From the NCBI RefSeq assembly GCF_022489035.1, contig NZ_JAKVTV010000002.1, forward strand, positions 1 through 64,000: a stretch of 64,000 nt of DNA, in the 5' to 3' direction. Under the pieces are notes generated by a model. That model saw only the letters and a program-made list of their open reading frames with translations. It was not told the origin of the DNA and searched no databases. Shown in pieces: positions 32,863 through 41,243 of this stretch. Source of the stretch: Christiangramia lutea. Its GTDB lineage: Bacteria > Bacteroidota > Bacteroidia > Flavobacteriales > Flavobacteriaceae. Positions within the stretch are counted from its first letter, which is position 1, and each line of letters opens with the position of its first letter. The position numbers and the translations under genes were made by a program.

Positions 32863-33294
32863 TTATGGTTTTGGCCATCTGTAACTTTTGATGACTCTCC
32901 ACTTTCCATCTACTCTTTGAGCGATATTTACAACTTCAATGTCTCTGGTATTTTCGTCTCCTTCAATATTCAAAAAGACCTTATCGTGGTAAAAGAAAAT
33001 ATCATCGGAAAGCTTGTCTTCAGAGACGTTCTTAAACTCAATTGTAGCCTTGGAATTTTTGAAGAAATCGTTGTATAAACTCCTTATTTCATTAGAACCG
33101 TTCACCAGTTTTCCATCCACACTATGGATACTGGCATCATCTGAATATAGATTAAGAATGGTTTCCGTATCAGAATTCTTTAGCGCTTCTACATAGGCAT
33201 CTCTTAGATCCTGTAAATTCTTATAAACCGTTTGGGAATTAACGGCATTGACTATAACGAATAGGCCAATTATGGTTAATAATAAGCTTTTCAT
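32863..33294 (-). CDS. Exported NTF2/SnoaL-like protein
   Basis: This 143-residue protein starts with a signal peptide ('LLLTIIGLFVIVNAVNSQ') and is an NTF2-like domain: 'LRDAYVEALKNSDTETILNLYSDDASIHSVDG' then 'DDIFFYHDKVFLNIEGDENTR' and 'VVNIAQRVDGKWRVIKSYR'. The ATG at 33294 was chosen because it begins the signal peptide; the upstream in-frame ATG would add eight residues. It lies between the two 254-residue paralogs. The alternation of paralog-NTF2-paralog-NTF2 is unusual. Confidence 0.8.
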   Translation of the reverse strand: MKSLLLTIIGLFVIVNAVNSQTVYKNLQDLRDAYVEALKNSDTETILNLYSDDASIHSVDGKLVNGSNEIRSLYNDFFKNSKATIEFKNVSEDKLSDDIFFYHDKVFLNIEGDENTRDIEVVNIAQRVDGKWRVIKSYRWPKP

Positions 33295-33304
33295 ATCTGT
33301 AATT

Positions 33305-34069
33305 TTAATTTTGAACATAAGACAATTCAGGTTTTAAATGACCTGTAACCCTTTCTATATCTGAAAATGTACTTTCAATCTTTTCACGTAAAGCCTCGGC
33401 TTCATCACCCAGCATATTGGTGTTTTCTTCTCTGCGTTGTTCCAGGTCTTTGGCATCTTTTGCCGCTACAGCCACCATGAAATAATTTCCCATGGTTCCA
33501 AATCCTGATTTATATAACCTATAGTGGATCTTTGAATTCTTTTCTGTGTACATCTTCTTAACGGAACGGGCTAACTCCTCTGCCTTTTCTTCCATTCCCG
33601 GAGGAATATGGTAAAAGATAAGTTCCCGGTAATCCTGACCTGCCGGAGTTTGCGTGATTCCTTCGGGCATATAAGATAGCTCCTTATCCAGTCTTAAAAT
33701 ATAGTCTCCGTGCTGTGAATAGGTGCCATCATAGGCATCGAATAGATCATCAAAAGCCTCTTCACCAAGTTTTTTCTCAAGGTTTTCAAACGGATTCTTG
33801 TCAAGATCTCCCATTTTGTCAATAGGAGAGAGGTACATCACCCTGTTATCGTCTGCAACAAAGGTGATCCAATCCATTCCCTTCATATTTTCTTTTTTGG
33901 CTGCATCTACCAGGTTTTTATCTCCCTGGTGGTGCTGATCCATTTTTCCGTCTATTACATGGTCTTCATGAACCACGTATAACTGGTACCGGTCATTCTG
34001 GGCATATGTGTACGAAAATAACAGGCCAGAAATTACTAGTATGATTAAATTTATTTTTTTTGAATACAT
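33305..34069 (-). CDS. 254-residue exported protein, paralog B
   Basis: This is the first gene of the cluster downstream of the LytTR regulator's region. It has a signal peptide ('LVISGLLFSYTYAQ') and is the sister of the protein at 32010-32774. Shared features include 'HEDHV', 'YSQHGDYI', 'LSYMPEGI', 'KIHYRLYKSGFG' and the C-terminal 'LKPELSY'. Each chain seems to hold two dimeric alpha/beta-barrel-like halves. The 154-base region before it carries a candidate operator for the neighbouring regulator. Role unknown. Confidence 0.8.
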   Translation of the reverse strand: MYSKKINLIILVISGLLFSYTYAQNDRYQLYVVHEDHVIDGKMDQHHQGDKNLVDAAKKENMKGMDWITFVADDNRVMYLSPIDKMGDLDKNPFENLEKKLGEEAFDDLFDAYDGTYSQHGDYILRLDKELSYMPEGITQTPAGQDYRELIFYHIPPGMEEKAEELARSVKKMYTEKNSKIHYRLYKSGFGTMGNYFMVAVAAKDAKDLEQRREENTNMLGDEAEALREKIESTFSDIERVTGHLKPELSYVQN

Positions 34070-34158
34070 CGTGTAGAAATTTTAATTGGTTAACGATGTG
34101 GAATTTAGGAAGTAAACTCAAGCTACGTTTGCCACTTAGGACGGGAGTATTGAAAAAT

Positions 34159-34195
34159 TTACCGAAGGCAGGGAATTACTTACCGGAGGGGTAAG
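34159..34195 (-). promoter_or_regulatory. Candidate LytTR operator: direct repeats TTACCGAAGG / TTACCGGAGG
   Basis: Two near-identical 10-base elements (34159-34168 and 34180-34189) are spaced 21 bases start to start, two helical turns, which is the geometry of LytTR-type binding sites. They lie about 35 bases upstream (in minus-strand sense) of TAGCTTG (34125-34119), a possible -7 element for the 33305-34069 operon. A small hairpin CTTACC..GGTAAG also occurs at 34179-34194. Confidence 0.45.
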
Positions 34196-34223
34196 AAAAT
34201 GGCTAATCTTGGCAAAAGGAAAT

Positions 34224-34922
34224 TTAAATAACCTGCAAGTGATTGAATAACTCCTGTCTCATGTTCTTGCTAAGAGGTAAGGAATGGCCAAAAATGACAA
34301 CATAATTCCCACCTATTTCATCTATATGGCTAATATTAACGATATAAGATCTATGAATTCTCAAGAATCTCCTATCAATAAGTTTTTCTTCAACTTCCTT
34401 AAGAGTCGTAACCAGGAGATAATTTTTATTTTCGGAATAGACTTTACAGTAATTCCTGTCGGCTTCTATATATTGGATATCGTCCAGTGAGATCTTTAGC
34501 ATTCTATCCCTGTGCTTAATAAAAATGCGATCTTTAAGGATGTAATGTTTATTCTTATCGAATAATACCCTCTGTGAAGTTTTTCGGATCTTTTTCAGGG
34601 AATTTTTCAATTCCTTTTTCAATAGCCCTTTCTTTTGCTTTACTGAACGGGGGATTAGACTTTCTATGGCTTCTGCTGAGCTTTTATTAAAGTAAATAAT
34701 AGGAGAGGAGGGCTGGTTTCCATTCAAACCATTAAGCTTACCCTTCAATTTATCGTCAAGTAGGATAAGGTCTGGGACTTCCCGTTCAAGAAAATAGAGA
34801 GCATCTTTAGACCGGGAAAAAATACCAGTAATTTTATAACCAAGGCGGTTTAATTGTAAAGACAACTTCGCAGCCATAGGAATATCATTTTCTACGATAA
34901 TTATTTTCTCCTGTGTGGCCAT
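34224..34922 (-). CDS. LytTR-family response regulator with shortened receiver
   Basis: This 232-residue regulator has an N-terminal receiver-like domain ('IIIVENDIPMAAKLSLQL' then 'PDLILLDDKLKG', likely phospho-Asp), but the second half (70-115) is Lys-rich ('VKQKKGLLKKELKNSLKKIRK') and lacks a clear normal alpha5 end. The LytTR DNA-binding domain covers about 135-230 ('RMLKISLDDIQYIEADRNYCKVYSENKNYLLV', 'RFLRIHRSYIVNISHIDEI'). No sensor kinase is adjacent. Paired LytTR half-sites occur upstream of the divergently placed exported-protein operon's promoter, so it may control that operon. Confidence 0.82.
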   Translation of the reverse strand: MATQEKIIIVENDIPMAAKLSLQLNRLGYKITGIFSRSKDALYFLEREVPDLILLDDKLKGKLNGLNGNQPSSPIIYFNKSSAEAIESLIPRSVKQKKGLLKKELKNSLKKIRKTSQRVLFDKNKHYILKDRIFIKHRDRMLKISLDDIQYIEADRNYCKVYSENKNYLLVTTLKEVEEKLIDRRFLRIHRSYIVNISHIDEIGGNYVVIFGHSLPLSKNMRQELFNHLQVI

Positions 34923-34975
34923 TCAGTAAATTTTTATAAAGATACTGAAACTATTGGTAATCAGTTAATTGAAGC

Positions 34976-35626
34976 CTATGGTCTTCTTTTGCTACTTTTC
35001 GGATGTACCGGGTAAAAAGAGGGAAGTGTGATGTGGTATTTCACCGCCAGGATCCTTATCCCGATCACGATTAGTGAAGTTATTAAGTAAATAAGGTCGG
35101 TATCCACATTTAGGTCGTGAAGTGTAACAAATACCAGGGCTCCAATCAAACAGGCTGTTGCATAAATTTCTTTTCTGAAAATAACAGGAATTTCATTACA
35201 AAGAATATCACGGATTACCCCGCCAAAAGTACCAGACATGGCACCAAGAGCTACTGAAATAATAGGATCCAGTCCATTTTGTATTCCGGTTTCTACCCCG
35301 GTAATCGTAAATACACCCAGCCCGATGGTATCAAATAGGAAAAGGGATTTTTTAAGATAGTTGAGTTTATTTCTGAAAATGATAGCAAATATGGTAACTA
35401 TGCCTATAAGATATACATAGACCGTATTTTCCATCCATGATACGGGGTTTTCGCCAACCAGAATGTCTCTCACCGTTCCACCACCAATGGCAGTAACAAA
35501 TGCAATGATAAATATCCCGAAGGGATCCAGCCTTCGATTCATGGCAGAAAGGGCTCCCGAAATTGCGAAAGCAATGGTTCCCAGCATATCCAGAATATTG
35601 AACAAACTCAATTCCATGCTTGGCAA
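34976..35626 (-). CDS. Trimeric intracellular cation channel (TRIC) family protein
   Basis: This 216-residue membrane protein has seven helices. 'AFAISGALSAMNRRLDPFGIFIIAFVTAIGGGTVRDIL' and 'GAMSGTFGGVIRDILCNE' are the two pseudo-repeats with the glycine-rich pore motifs of TRIC/UPF0126 proteins. Bacterial members conduct K+/Na+. It has no clear operon partner. Confidence 0.88.
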   Translation of the reverse strand: MPSMELSLFNILDMLGTIAFAISGALSAMNRRLDPFGIFIIAFVTAIGGGTVRDILVGENPVSWMENTVYVYLIGIVTIFAIIFRNKLNYLKKSLFLFDTIGLGVFTITGVETGIQNGLDPIISVALGAMSGTFGGVIRDILCNEIPVIFRKEIYATACLIGALVFVTLHDLNVDTDLIYLITSLIVIGIRILAVKYHITLPSFYPVHPKSSKRRP

Positions 35627-35773
35627 AGGTAATTTTATCTTTTAATTTTGCTCTAACTGTGGCGGTTTTCTGTCATTATTTTTAGGGCTTATTAACAAAT
35701 AGACGATCTTAATAACAAAAGATGTAAGTTTTCTATTAATCTTCCTACTTTTAGACAGTGAAAATTAAAGACA

Positions 35774-36766
35774 ATGAGTGATAATATAGAAAGAATAAAA
35801 TGTTTGATCATAGGTTCGGGGCCTGCCGGATATACTGCGGCGATCTATGCTGCCAGAGCCGACATGAAACCAGTAATGTATACAGGAATGGAACCTGGAG
35901 GGCAGCTTACTACCACGACAGAGGTAGATAACTTCCCTGGATATCCGCAAGGAATCGATGGTCCTAAGATGATGATGGATCTTCAGGAACAGGCAGAACG
36001 TTTTGGAACCGAAGTTAGAATAGGAATGATAACCGAGGTGGAATTTTCTAAAGAAGTAGGAGGTATTCATAAAGCCTGCGTAGATAATTCTAAATGGATA
36101 GAAGCAGAATCTATTATTATTTCCACAGGTGCTACGGCCAAATATCTAGGATTACCCAGTGAGCAAAAATTACGTGGAGGTGGGGTTTCTGCCTGTGCGG
36201 TTTGCGACGGATTCTTCTATAAGGGTCAGGATGTAGCAATCGTTGGTGGTGGTGATACCGCTGCGGAAGAAGCTACTTATCTTGCCAATATTTGTAATAA
36301 AGTGACCATGCTGGTGCGTAAGGATTACATGAAAGCTTCTAAGGCAATGCAGCATAGAGTTGAAAATACCAAAAATATAGACTTAAGATATAATACTGAA
36401 GTAGATGAGATCCTGGGAGAACAGGTGGTAGAAGGTCTTAGAATGGTAAATAACCAAACCGGAGAAAAGGAAGAGATCGATATTACAGGATTCTTCGTGG
36501 CTATTGGACATAAACCGAATACTGATATCTTCAAGGATTGGATCACTATGGACGATACTGGTTATATCATTACTGAAGGTAAATCTACTAAAACCAACAT
36601 TCCGGGAGTATTCGCTTCAGGAGATGTTCAGGATAAGATCTACCGACAGGCTGTAACAGCAGCCGGTACAGGTTGTATGGCAGCACTTGATGCTGAACGT
36701 TATTTAGCCGAAATCGAAACCGAAGAAGACATTCAAAAACCTCAAACCAGACCTGAAACGGTTTAG
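35774..36766 (+). CDS. trxB: Thioredoxin-disulfide reductase
   Basis: This 330-residue flavoenzyme reduces thioredoxin with NADPH. It has FAD motif 'LIIGSGPAGYTAAIYAARA' near residue 10-30, the redox active Cys pair 'ACAVCDGFF' near 143-150, and NADPH motif 'VAIVGGGDTAAEEATYL' near 155-172. 'VFASGDVQD' near 280 is the second FAD contact. A one-mismatch -7 element TACTTTTA lies at 35746-35753. Monocistronic with a strong terminator. Confidence 0.95.
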   Translation: MSDNIERIKCLIIGSGPAGYTAAIYAARADMKPVMYTGMEPGGQLTTTTEVDNFPGYPQGIDGPKMMMDLQEQAERFGTEVRIGMITEVEFSKEVGGIHKACVDNSKWIEAESIIISTGATAKYLGLPSEQKLRGGGVSACAVCDGFFYKGQDVAIVGGGDTAAEEATYLANICNKVTMLVRKDYMKASKAMQHRVENTKNIDLRYNTEVDEILGEQVVEGLRMVNNQTGEKEEIDITGFFVAIGHKPNTDIFKDWITMDDTGYIITEGKSTKTNIPGVFASGDVQDKIYRQAVTAAGTGCMAALDAERYLAEIETEEDIQKPQTRPETV

Positions 36767-36790
36767 GTTTGAATTGGAATAAAAACAAAA

Positions 36791-36816
36791 AAAATCCCGC
36801 CTTTGCGGGATTTTTT
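36791..36816 (+). terminator. Terminator of trxB
   Basis: AATCCCGC pairs with GCGGGATT around a four-base loop, followed by a T run; A-rich on the other side, so it can serve both directions. Confidence 0.9.
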
Positions 36817-36840
36817 AGCTTATTGGCGTAAGATAATAAT

Positions 36841-37140
36841 CTAATTATCTGTTTTCACTTTTACCTCGTCACCATCGATTTTTACTTTAGATTCGCTGCC
36901 ATCTGCACGATCTACTTTCTTCTTATATTCATCACCATCTTTTTTGATCTTCACCTCGTCACCTTTAGGAGTTTCGATCTTGATCTTGTCGCCTCCGTCC
37001 TTAACTTCAACTTTATTATCTGGGTCTTCCATCATTTTCTGGACTTCAGTTTTCTCCTCGTCCTTTTCTGTATTTCGGCAGGCAACAAATCCAAGGCTTA
37101 GAACAAGTAATAATAGCACGGATTTAAATAAATATTTCAT
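36841..37140 (-). CDS. Small highly charged lipoprotein
   Basis: This 99-residue lipoprotein has the lipobox 'SLGFVAC' near residue 21, then a low-complexity chain of 'D-G-D-(E/K)-(V/Y)-K' beta-repeats ('IKIETPKGDEVKIKKDGDEYKKKVDRADGSESKVKIDGDEVKV'). Similar short K/D-rich lipoproteins occur in Flavobacteriia, with no known role. An isolated gene. Confidence 0.7.
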   Translation of the reverse strand: MKYLFKSVLLLLVLSLGFVACRNTEKDEEKTEVQKMMEDPDNKVEVKDGGDKIKIETPKGDEVKIKKDGDEYKKKVDRADGSESKVKIDGDEVKVKTDN

Positions 37141-37225
37141 GATTCCAATATTTAAAATTAGCCGGTAAAATTACTAGTTCATATAAATATATAACTGGCT
37201 TTCTGAAAACTTTAGCAGTTCCGAT

Positions 37226-38068
37226 TTAATTAAAAAGGCCTTTACCAAATTCTTTTTTGGCCAGTATGGCTTCATCTTTGAATTCAAGAATATTGATATT
37301 TGGTTCATTGTATACTTCAATTTCGCTGTTACCATTCGCCCTTATATTCAAGCTGTCTATAGCATTCACCTTTATTTCTGAATTACCCTGAGCCAGGATC
37401 TCTGCCTGAATACTGGTTAGGTTCTCGCCGTCGAAATTTGAAGACTGGTCGGCTCTTATTTTAATTTCCTTTACATCTCCTTCAATTCTAGCCGAAGCCT
37501 TTTCATAGATATCTACATTGAAAATCGAAGCATTTACCAAAGCTTTAACCTCAGAAGACTGGTTTAGTTGCCAGGAACAGTCTGTAGCAGTAACATTGAG
37601 TTCAGCTTTAGAATCATCGCTTTGAATGAGGCTGAAGGACCTTGCCGTAAGAGTTAAAAAAGCTTTGGCTTCCTTTCTGGTTTGTAGGTCAAAATCATTC
37701 AGGAATAAATCCTGAAGAGATGATAATTTAACTTCTCCGGCAACAAGGATACTTTTCAAAGTATCAGAAAATGTGATCCTTAATTCCTGCCTCTTGCTAC
37801 GGCTTATTTTCTTAATTGGTTTTATGTAGAGCACGCCATCGATCACATCTGTCTGTATCAGGTCATGCAAATTGTCATCAGCCTCGATCTCTATCATGGG
37901 TTTACTTCCCTTGAGTATCCCTATTTCAAAATCACCTTTTACCTGGATGCTATGAAAAGATTTAAGGTCGTATTGTTCAGTTTTTACATTTCGGCTGCCT
38001 TTTACTTTATCCTGTGCTTTACAGGAAATAAAAATGATAAGTAGTACTAGAGGTAGTTTTTTGATCAT
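37226..38068 (-). CDS. Head-GIN (DUF2807) adhesin-like lipoprotein
   Basis: This 280-residue lipoprotein has a Cys in 'LLIIFISCKAQ' (near 16) and a DUF2807 domain. It opens 'RNVKTEQYDLKSFHSIQVKGDFEIGILKGSKPMIEIEADDNLHD' and ends with repeating strands ('DQSSNFDGENLTSIQAEILAQGNSEIKVNAIDSLNIRANGNSEIEVY') forming a beta solenoid. Members are exported and bind or stabilise envelope polysaccharide. It is the minus-strand gene after the PspC operon, separated by a terminator. Confidence 0.85.
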   Translation of the reverse strand: MIKKLPLVLLIIFISCKAQDKVKGSRNVKTEQYDLKSFHSIQVKGDFEIGILKGSKPMIEIEADDNLHDLIQTDVIDGVLYIKPIKKISRSKRQELRITFSDTLKSILVAGEVKLSSLQDLFLNDFDLQTRKEAKAFLTLTARSFSLIQSDDSKAELNVTATDCSWQLNQSSEVKALVNASIFNVDIYEKASARIEGDVKEIKIRADQSSNFDGENLTSIQAEILAQGNSEIKVNAIDSLNIRANGNSEIEVYNEPNINILEFKDEAILAKKEFGKGLFN

Positions 38069-38096
38069 GTTGAAAATTTAGATTCATCCAAATATA

Positions 38097-38124
38097 AAAA
38101 AAGCCTCCAGATGGAGGCTTTTGC
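38097..38124 (-). terminator. Terminator after the PadR/PspC operon
   Basis: On the minus strand AAGCCTCCATCTGGAGGCTT forms a perfect stem followed by a T run. It closes the operon ending with the 51-residue ORF. Confidence 0.88.
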
Positions 38125-38133
38125 TTTGGCCGG

Positions 38134-38289
38134 TTAGCATTCCAGCACCTGTTGCCGGCACTCAAGGGTCTCAAAGATCTCAATGGGATCGTTTTGCCCT
38201 TCGTAGTTTGCAGTTTTTGGTTCCTCTGTTTGTTGCCCAAACAGAATTGCCAAAACAAAACTTATAACAAGATTTATTAGAGAGTTCAT
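38134..38289 (-). CDS. Small exported 51-residue protein after the PspC gene
   Basis: This ORF is shorter than 60 residues. It starts ATG at 38289, two bases after the PspC-gene stop, so it is coupled to it. It encodes a signal-like hydrophobic N-terminus 'NLVISFVLAILFGQQ' and an acidic 30-residue tail with two Cys ('ETLECRQQVLEC'). The stop is 10 bases before the terminator. Position and coupling make a real gene likely, though no family is recognised. Confidence 0.6.
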   Translation of the reverse strand: MNSLINLVISFVLAILFGQQTEEPKTANYEGQNDPIEIFETLECRQQVLEC

Positions 38290-38291
38290 AG

Positions 38292-40046
38292 TTAAATTGT
38301 TTGATCTACTTTGTTTGTGTCTGTTACGGCCGGATTTTCTTCCTGCTCGTTCATGTCTTCATTCTCAATTTCAGGGTCCTCCGGGTTATTTCTGTTCTTA
38401 GTTTCCCCGGTGTTGAAATCGTCTGAGCTATCCCAGTCTTCTTCATCTTCTTCCCAGGTGTTATCTTCATTTTCCCAGGTTTCCACAGGACAGTCTTCAC
38501 AAAGGGTTTCATCTTCCATGATCTTGAGAAAATAACCTTCTTCACCACTGTTTAAAATATCACCATAGGAATCATAATTCCGGTGAAAAGATGAAGTGTT
38601 ATCATCAGCATACAGAATGGTTCCCTCTGGCAAATAAACAGTGACCTGTACTTCCTGGTCGCGGTAACCATAATCTGCATCTGAAGTAAAATAGCTGTCT
38701 AGCAATAATTCATTCCCAATCAAACTGGTTGAATATCGAATATTTGCTGCTCTATCCCTAGCATCCTGGTAATCTTTTCCTTCAGCAAACTTTATGATCT
38801 CCAATTTACCGAGAGAATCCTGAGTAGACTTAACGATTAACCTGATATCATTGCCTACAATGATCTTCTGGTTATTATCGTAAGCCAACCTAAAATCTGA
38901 ACTTCTCCAGGTTTTTTTGGAAAATTCACGATTGTTTCTCATCCTGAGGAAAAGAGTATCTGTAGGGAACACGCCGAGCTTTTCTGTATTAGCCACTTCG
39001 CCATCGAAGGCTCTGTTCGTTGCCTGGCTAACTCCTACTACAGTAAGACCTATAATTGAAATCAACCAAACTCCAAGTAAAGTAAGCAATGCTATTCTAC
39101 CTAAGGATTTCAAATTCTTCACTAATATCTTCAGTCCTAAAACAAATAGGAAGAAGAACGGGATTCCCACGGCAAAAAATACTAACAATGAAATAAGCCA
39201 GATTGGTGCTCCGCTATTTACCATGTTAATGTAATCTGTCCAGGGTGCATCGATGATCCCGAAAGTGCCTACGGCGAATAATCCTACAAAAAGGGCTATT
39301 AGAGTAGATCCGGCGATTAACAATAATAGTATTCCTACGAATTTTACGAATAGTTTCAGACAGAACTTGATAATGCTACCAAGGGTTGTAGCTGCAGAGC
39401 TGGCACCGGCGCTGGCCTGCTTACCATATTTCTCATAGTCTACATTTTTTATACTATCTGAAACCCCGTGAAAACCCTCACGTATCTTTTTCTCGATATT
39501 GCTGACGGTTACCTCCTCTCCGCGCATTGCCAGTTTATCGGCAGTGGTTTTAGCTTCAGGAACAAAGATCCAGAAAGCAATGTATATTAAAATAAAGGCT
39601 CCACTGGAGAATATCGTAAGTAAGATCCATAATAGTCTCACCCAGATAGCTTCAATTCCCAGGTAATGCCCAAGACCGGAAGAAACTCCTCCTACATGAC
39701 CATTTTCTGTATCTCGGAATAATTGTTTTCCAACGGTCTTTGTAGACCTGGTTCGTTTTGGTTCATCTTCGAAGATCTCTTCATCCACCATATAATCTTC
39801 GGGTTGCCCCATGATAGTGATTACTTCTTCTACTTCTTTTATACTGATTACCTGTCGGTCGTTTTTGATCTTTTCATTAAATAATTCAGCAATACGAGCT
39901 TCAATATCTGAGATGATCTCATCACGTCCCTGTGTATTGGAGAATGAATGCCTAATCGCCTCCAGATATCGTTGAAGTCTGGCATAGGCATCCTCATCTA
40001 TATGAAAGAAAGTGCCGGCAAGATTTATATTTACGGTCTTATTCAT
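38292..40046 (-). CDS. PspC-domain membrane protein
   Basis: This 584-residue protein has an N-terminal HicB-like/DUF-type region ('VNINLAGTFFHIDEDAYARLQRYLEAIRHSF') and then a PspC domain near 110-170 ('KQLFRDTENGHVGGVSSGLGHYLGIEAIWVRLLWILLTI'). Two or three more TM helices follow (215-350), and a long acidic, largely exported tail. PspC proteins take part in the phage-shock/envelope-stress response. It overlaps the PadR gene by 8 bases. Confidence 0.85.
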   Translation of the reverse strand: MNKTVNINLAGTFFHIDEDAYARLQRYLEAIRHSFSNTQGRDEIISDIEARIAELFNEKIKNDRQVISIKEVEEVITIMGQPEDYMVDEEIFEDEPKRTRSTKTVGKQLFRDTENGHVGGVSSGLGHYLGIEAIWVRLLWILLTIFSSGAFILIYIAFWIFVPEAKTTADKLAMRGEEVTVSNIEKKIREGFHGVSDSIKNVDYEKYGKQASAGASSAATTLGSIIKFCLKLFVKFVGILLLLIAGSTLIALFVGLFAVGTFGIIDAPWTDYINMVNSGAPIWLISLLVFFAVGIPFFFLFVLGLKILVKNLKSLGRIALLTLLGVWLISIIGLTVVGVSQATNRAFDGEVANTEKLGVFPTDTLFLRMRNNREFSKKTWRSSDFRLAYDNNQKIIVGNDIRLIVKSTQDSLGKLEIIKFAEGKDYQDARDRAANIRYSTSLIGNELLLDSYFTSDADYGYRDQEVQVTVYLPEGTILYADDNTSSFHRNYDSYGDILNSGEEGYFLKIMEDETLCEDCPVETWENEDNTWEEDEEDWDSSDDFNTGETKNRNNPEDPEIENEDMNEQEENPAVTDTNKVDQTI

Positions 40047-40383
40047 GGTTCTTCTTTTTTTGAGTGGTTACGATGTTTACTGCAGATTGCAATTCTTCCC
40101 AGGTACCTGTTAGTTCCCTTAGAAAAATTTTGCCTGTTTCGGTGAGGCCATAGTATTTTCTTGGTGGCCCGCTGGTGGACTCTTCCCATCTGTAATTGAG
40201 AAGGCCTGCGTTTTTAAGCCTGGTAAGCAATGGGTAAATAGTACCTTCCACTACCAGAAGCTTAGCGTCTTTTAAAGTGTCCAGAATCTCTGCCACATAG
40301 GCATCCTCATCTCTTAAAACCGAGAGAATACAGTATTCCAGTACACCCTTACGCATCTGGGCTTTTGTATTTTCAATCTTCAT
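40039..40383 (-). CDS. PadR-family transcriptional regulator
   Basis: This 114-residue winged-helix regulator opens 'MRKGVLEYCILSVLRDEDAYVAEILDTL' and has the PadR signature 'VVEGTIYPLLTRLKNAGLLNYRWEESTSGPPRKYYGLTETGK'. PadR proteins repress their own operon and respond to phenolics or membrane stress. It sits between the DUF4870 and PspC genes, overlapping both (4 and 8 bases), so the three are co-translated and it probably represses their promoter. Confidence 0.9.
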   Translation of the reverse strand: MKIENTKAQMRKGVLEYCILSVLRDEDAYVAEILDTLKDAKLLVVEGTIYPLLTRLKNAGLLNYRWEESTSGPPRKYYGLTETGKIFLRELTGTWEELQSAVNIVTTQKKKNHE

Positions 40384-40919
40384 AGTGTTTGTTTTTGGGT
40401 GTCATTAAACTGTTCATTTTTTGATTGATCTGATTGATGATTAGTAAAGTCCGGTCCTTCCGAACCTAAAAAATTGATGGTTAATGGATAATTATACAAT
40501 TTTCCTTCATTCGCCTTAATACTTGCGTTGATGACCGCAAATAGTTCAAGGATAAAAAGGCCTAGTAAAATTATTCCGAGTATCCCTGCGATGGTTATGA
40601 AAGGCAGGGCGTCAGAAAAATTGTCAATTACAAATGAATCTGTTTCAAAGAACAAAGGCTCATTTACAGTGAATTTCATACCGAAATAAACAAAAGTTGC
40701 GGCTCCAACTGCTACAATAAATACCGTGTAGAGGAACATGCTAATCTGAAAATTCAGGGCATTTCGTCCATGATGATCTACAAACGGATCCTGTTTTCTT
40801 GACAGCCATAGCAACATGGGAAAGATGAAATTCCCCAGTGGTATGAAATATTTTGTGAATACCGATAGATGAAGTACGGTAGCCAGGGTTTTATTAGGAT
40901 TGATGGTTTCTGTGGTCAT
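40380..40919 (-). CDS. DUF4870-domain membrane protein
   Basis: This 179-residue protein with three helices opens 'LATVLHLSVFTKYFIPLGNFIFPMLLWLSRKQDPFVDHHGRNALNFQISMFLY', the defining 'H..NFQ' block of DUF4870/Tic20-like proteins. It leads the PadR-PspC operon. Role unknown, but co-transcription with PspC suggests envelope stress. Confidence 0.88.
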   Translation of the reverse strand: MTTETINPNKTLATVLHLSVFTKYFIPLGNFIFPMLLWLSRKQDPFVDHHGRNALNFQISMFLYTVFIVAVGAATFVYFGMKFTVNEPLFFETDSFVIDNFSDALPFITIAGILGIILLGLFILELFAVINASIKANEGKLYNYPLTINFLGSEGPDFTNHQSDQSKNEQFNDTQKQTL

Positions 40920-40946
40920 TCTAAATTGATTTTGTTCTGATTGATA

Positions 40947-41075
40947 TTAAAAGAAAATTACTGTTATAAAGTAGATGTAGATAAAAGCTACAGCAAGATA
41001 GATTTGTGTTCTCGTTATCGTTTGATGTTGATCATTCGATATGTCAATTGTCTGAGTGTGAAATGATTTTTTCAT
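40947..41075 (-). CDS. Small 42-residue membrane peptide
   Basis: This unlisted short ORF encodes a hydrophilic first half ('FHTQTIDISNDQHQTITRTQ') and one hydrophobic helix ('IYLAVAFIYIYFITVIFF'). Its stop lies 28 bases before the ATG of the DUF4870 gene. Position as leader gene of the operon and helix structure favour a real gene, but no family is recognised. Confidence 0.5.
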   Translation of the reverse strand: MKKSFHTQTIDISNDQHQTITRTQIYLAVAFIYIYFITVIFF

Positions 41076-41243
41076 GATGATTTTGATTGATAAAGTTTAT
41101 AACCTATTAGAATCTTATACAAATATATATCTAAAAGAAGGTATTATGCAAAACAAAGTACTAAAAATTAACAAAAAATTAAGAATTGATTACTGGAACA
41201 TAATTGGTACATTTATGAAAAATTCAATCAATTATTCTTTCAA

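Noticed and set aside
38019-38258. Minus-strand 79-residue ORF spanning the terminator near 38.1 kb
   Set aside because: It crosses a strong terminator and the start of the head-GIN gene in another frame. The coupled 51-residue ORF explains the region better.
38350-38550. Minus-strand Lys/Met-rich 65-residue ORF inside the PspC gene
   Set aside because: An alternative frame of the low-complexity acidic tail; no start context.
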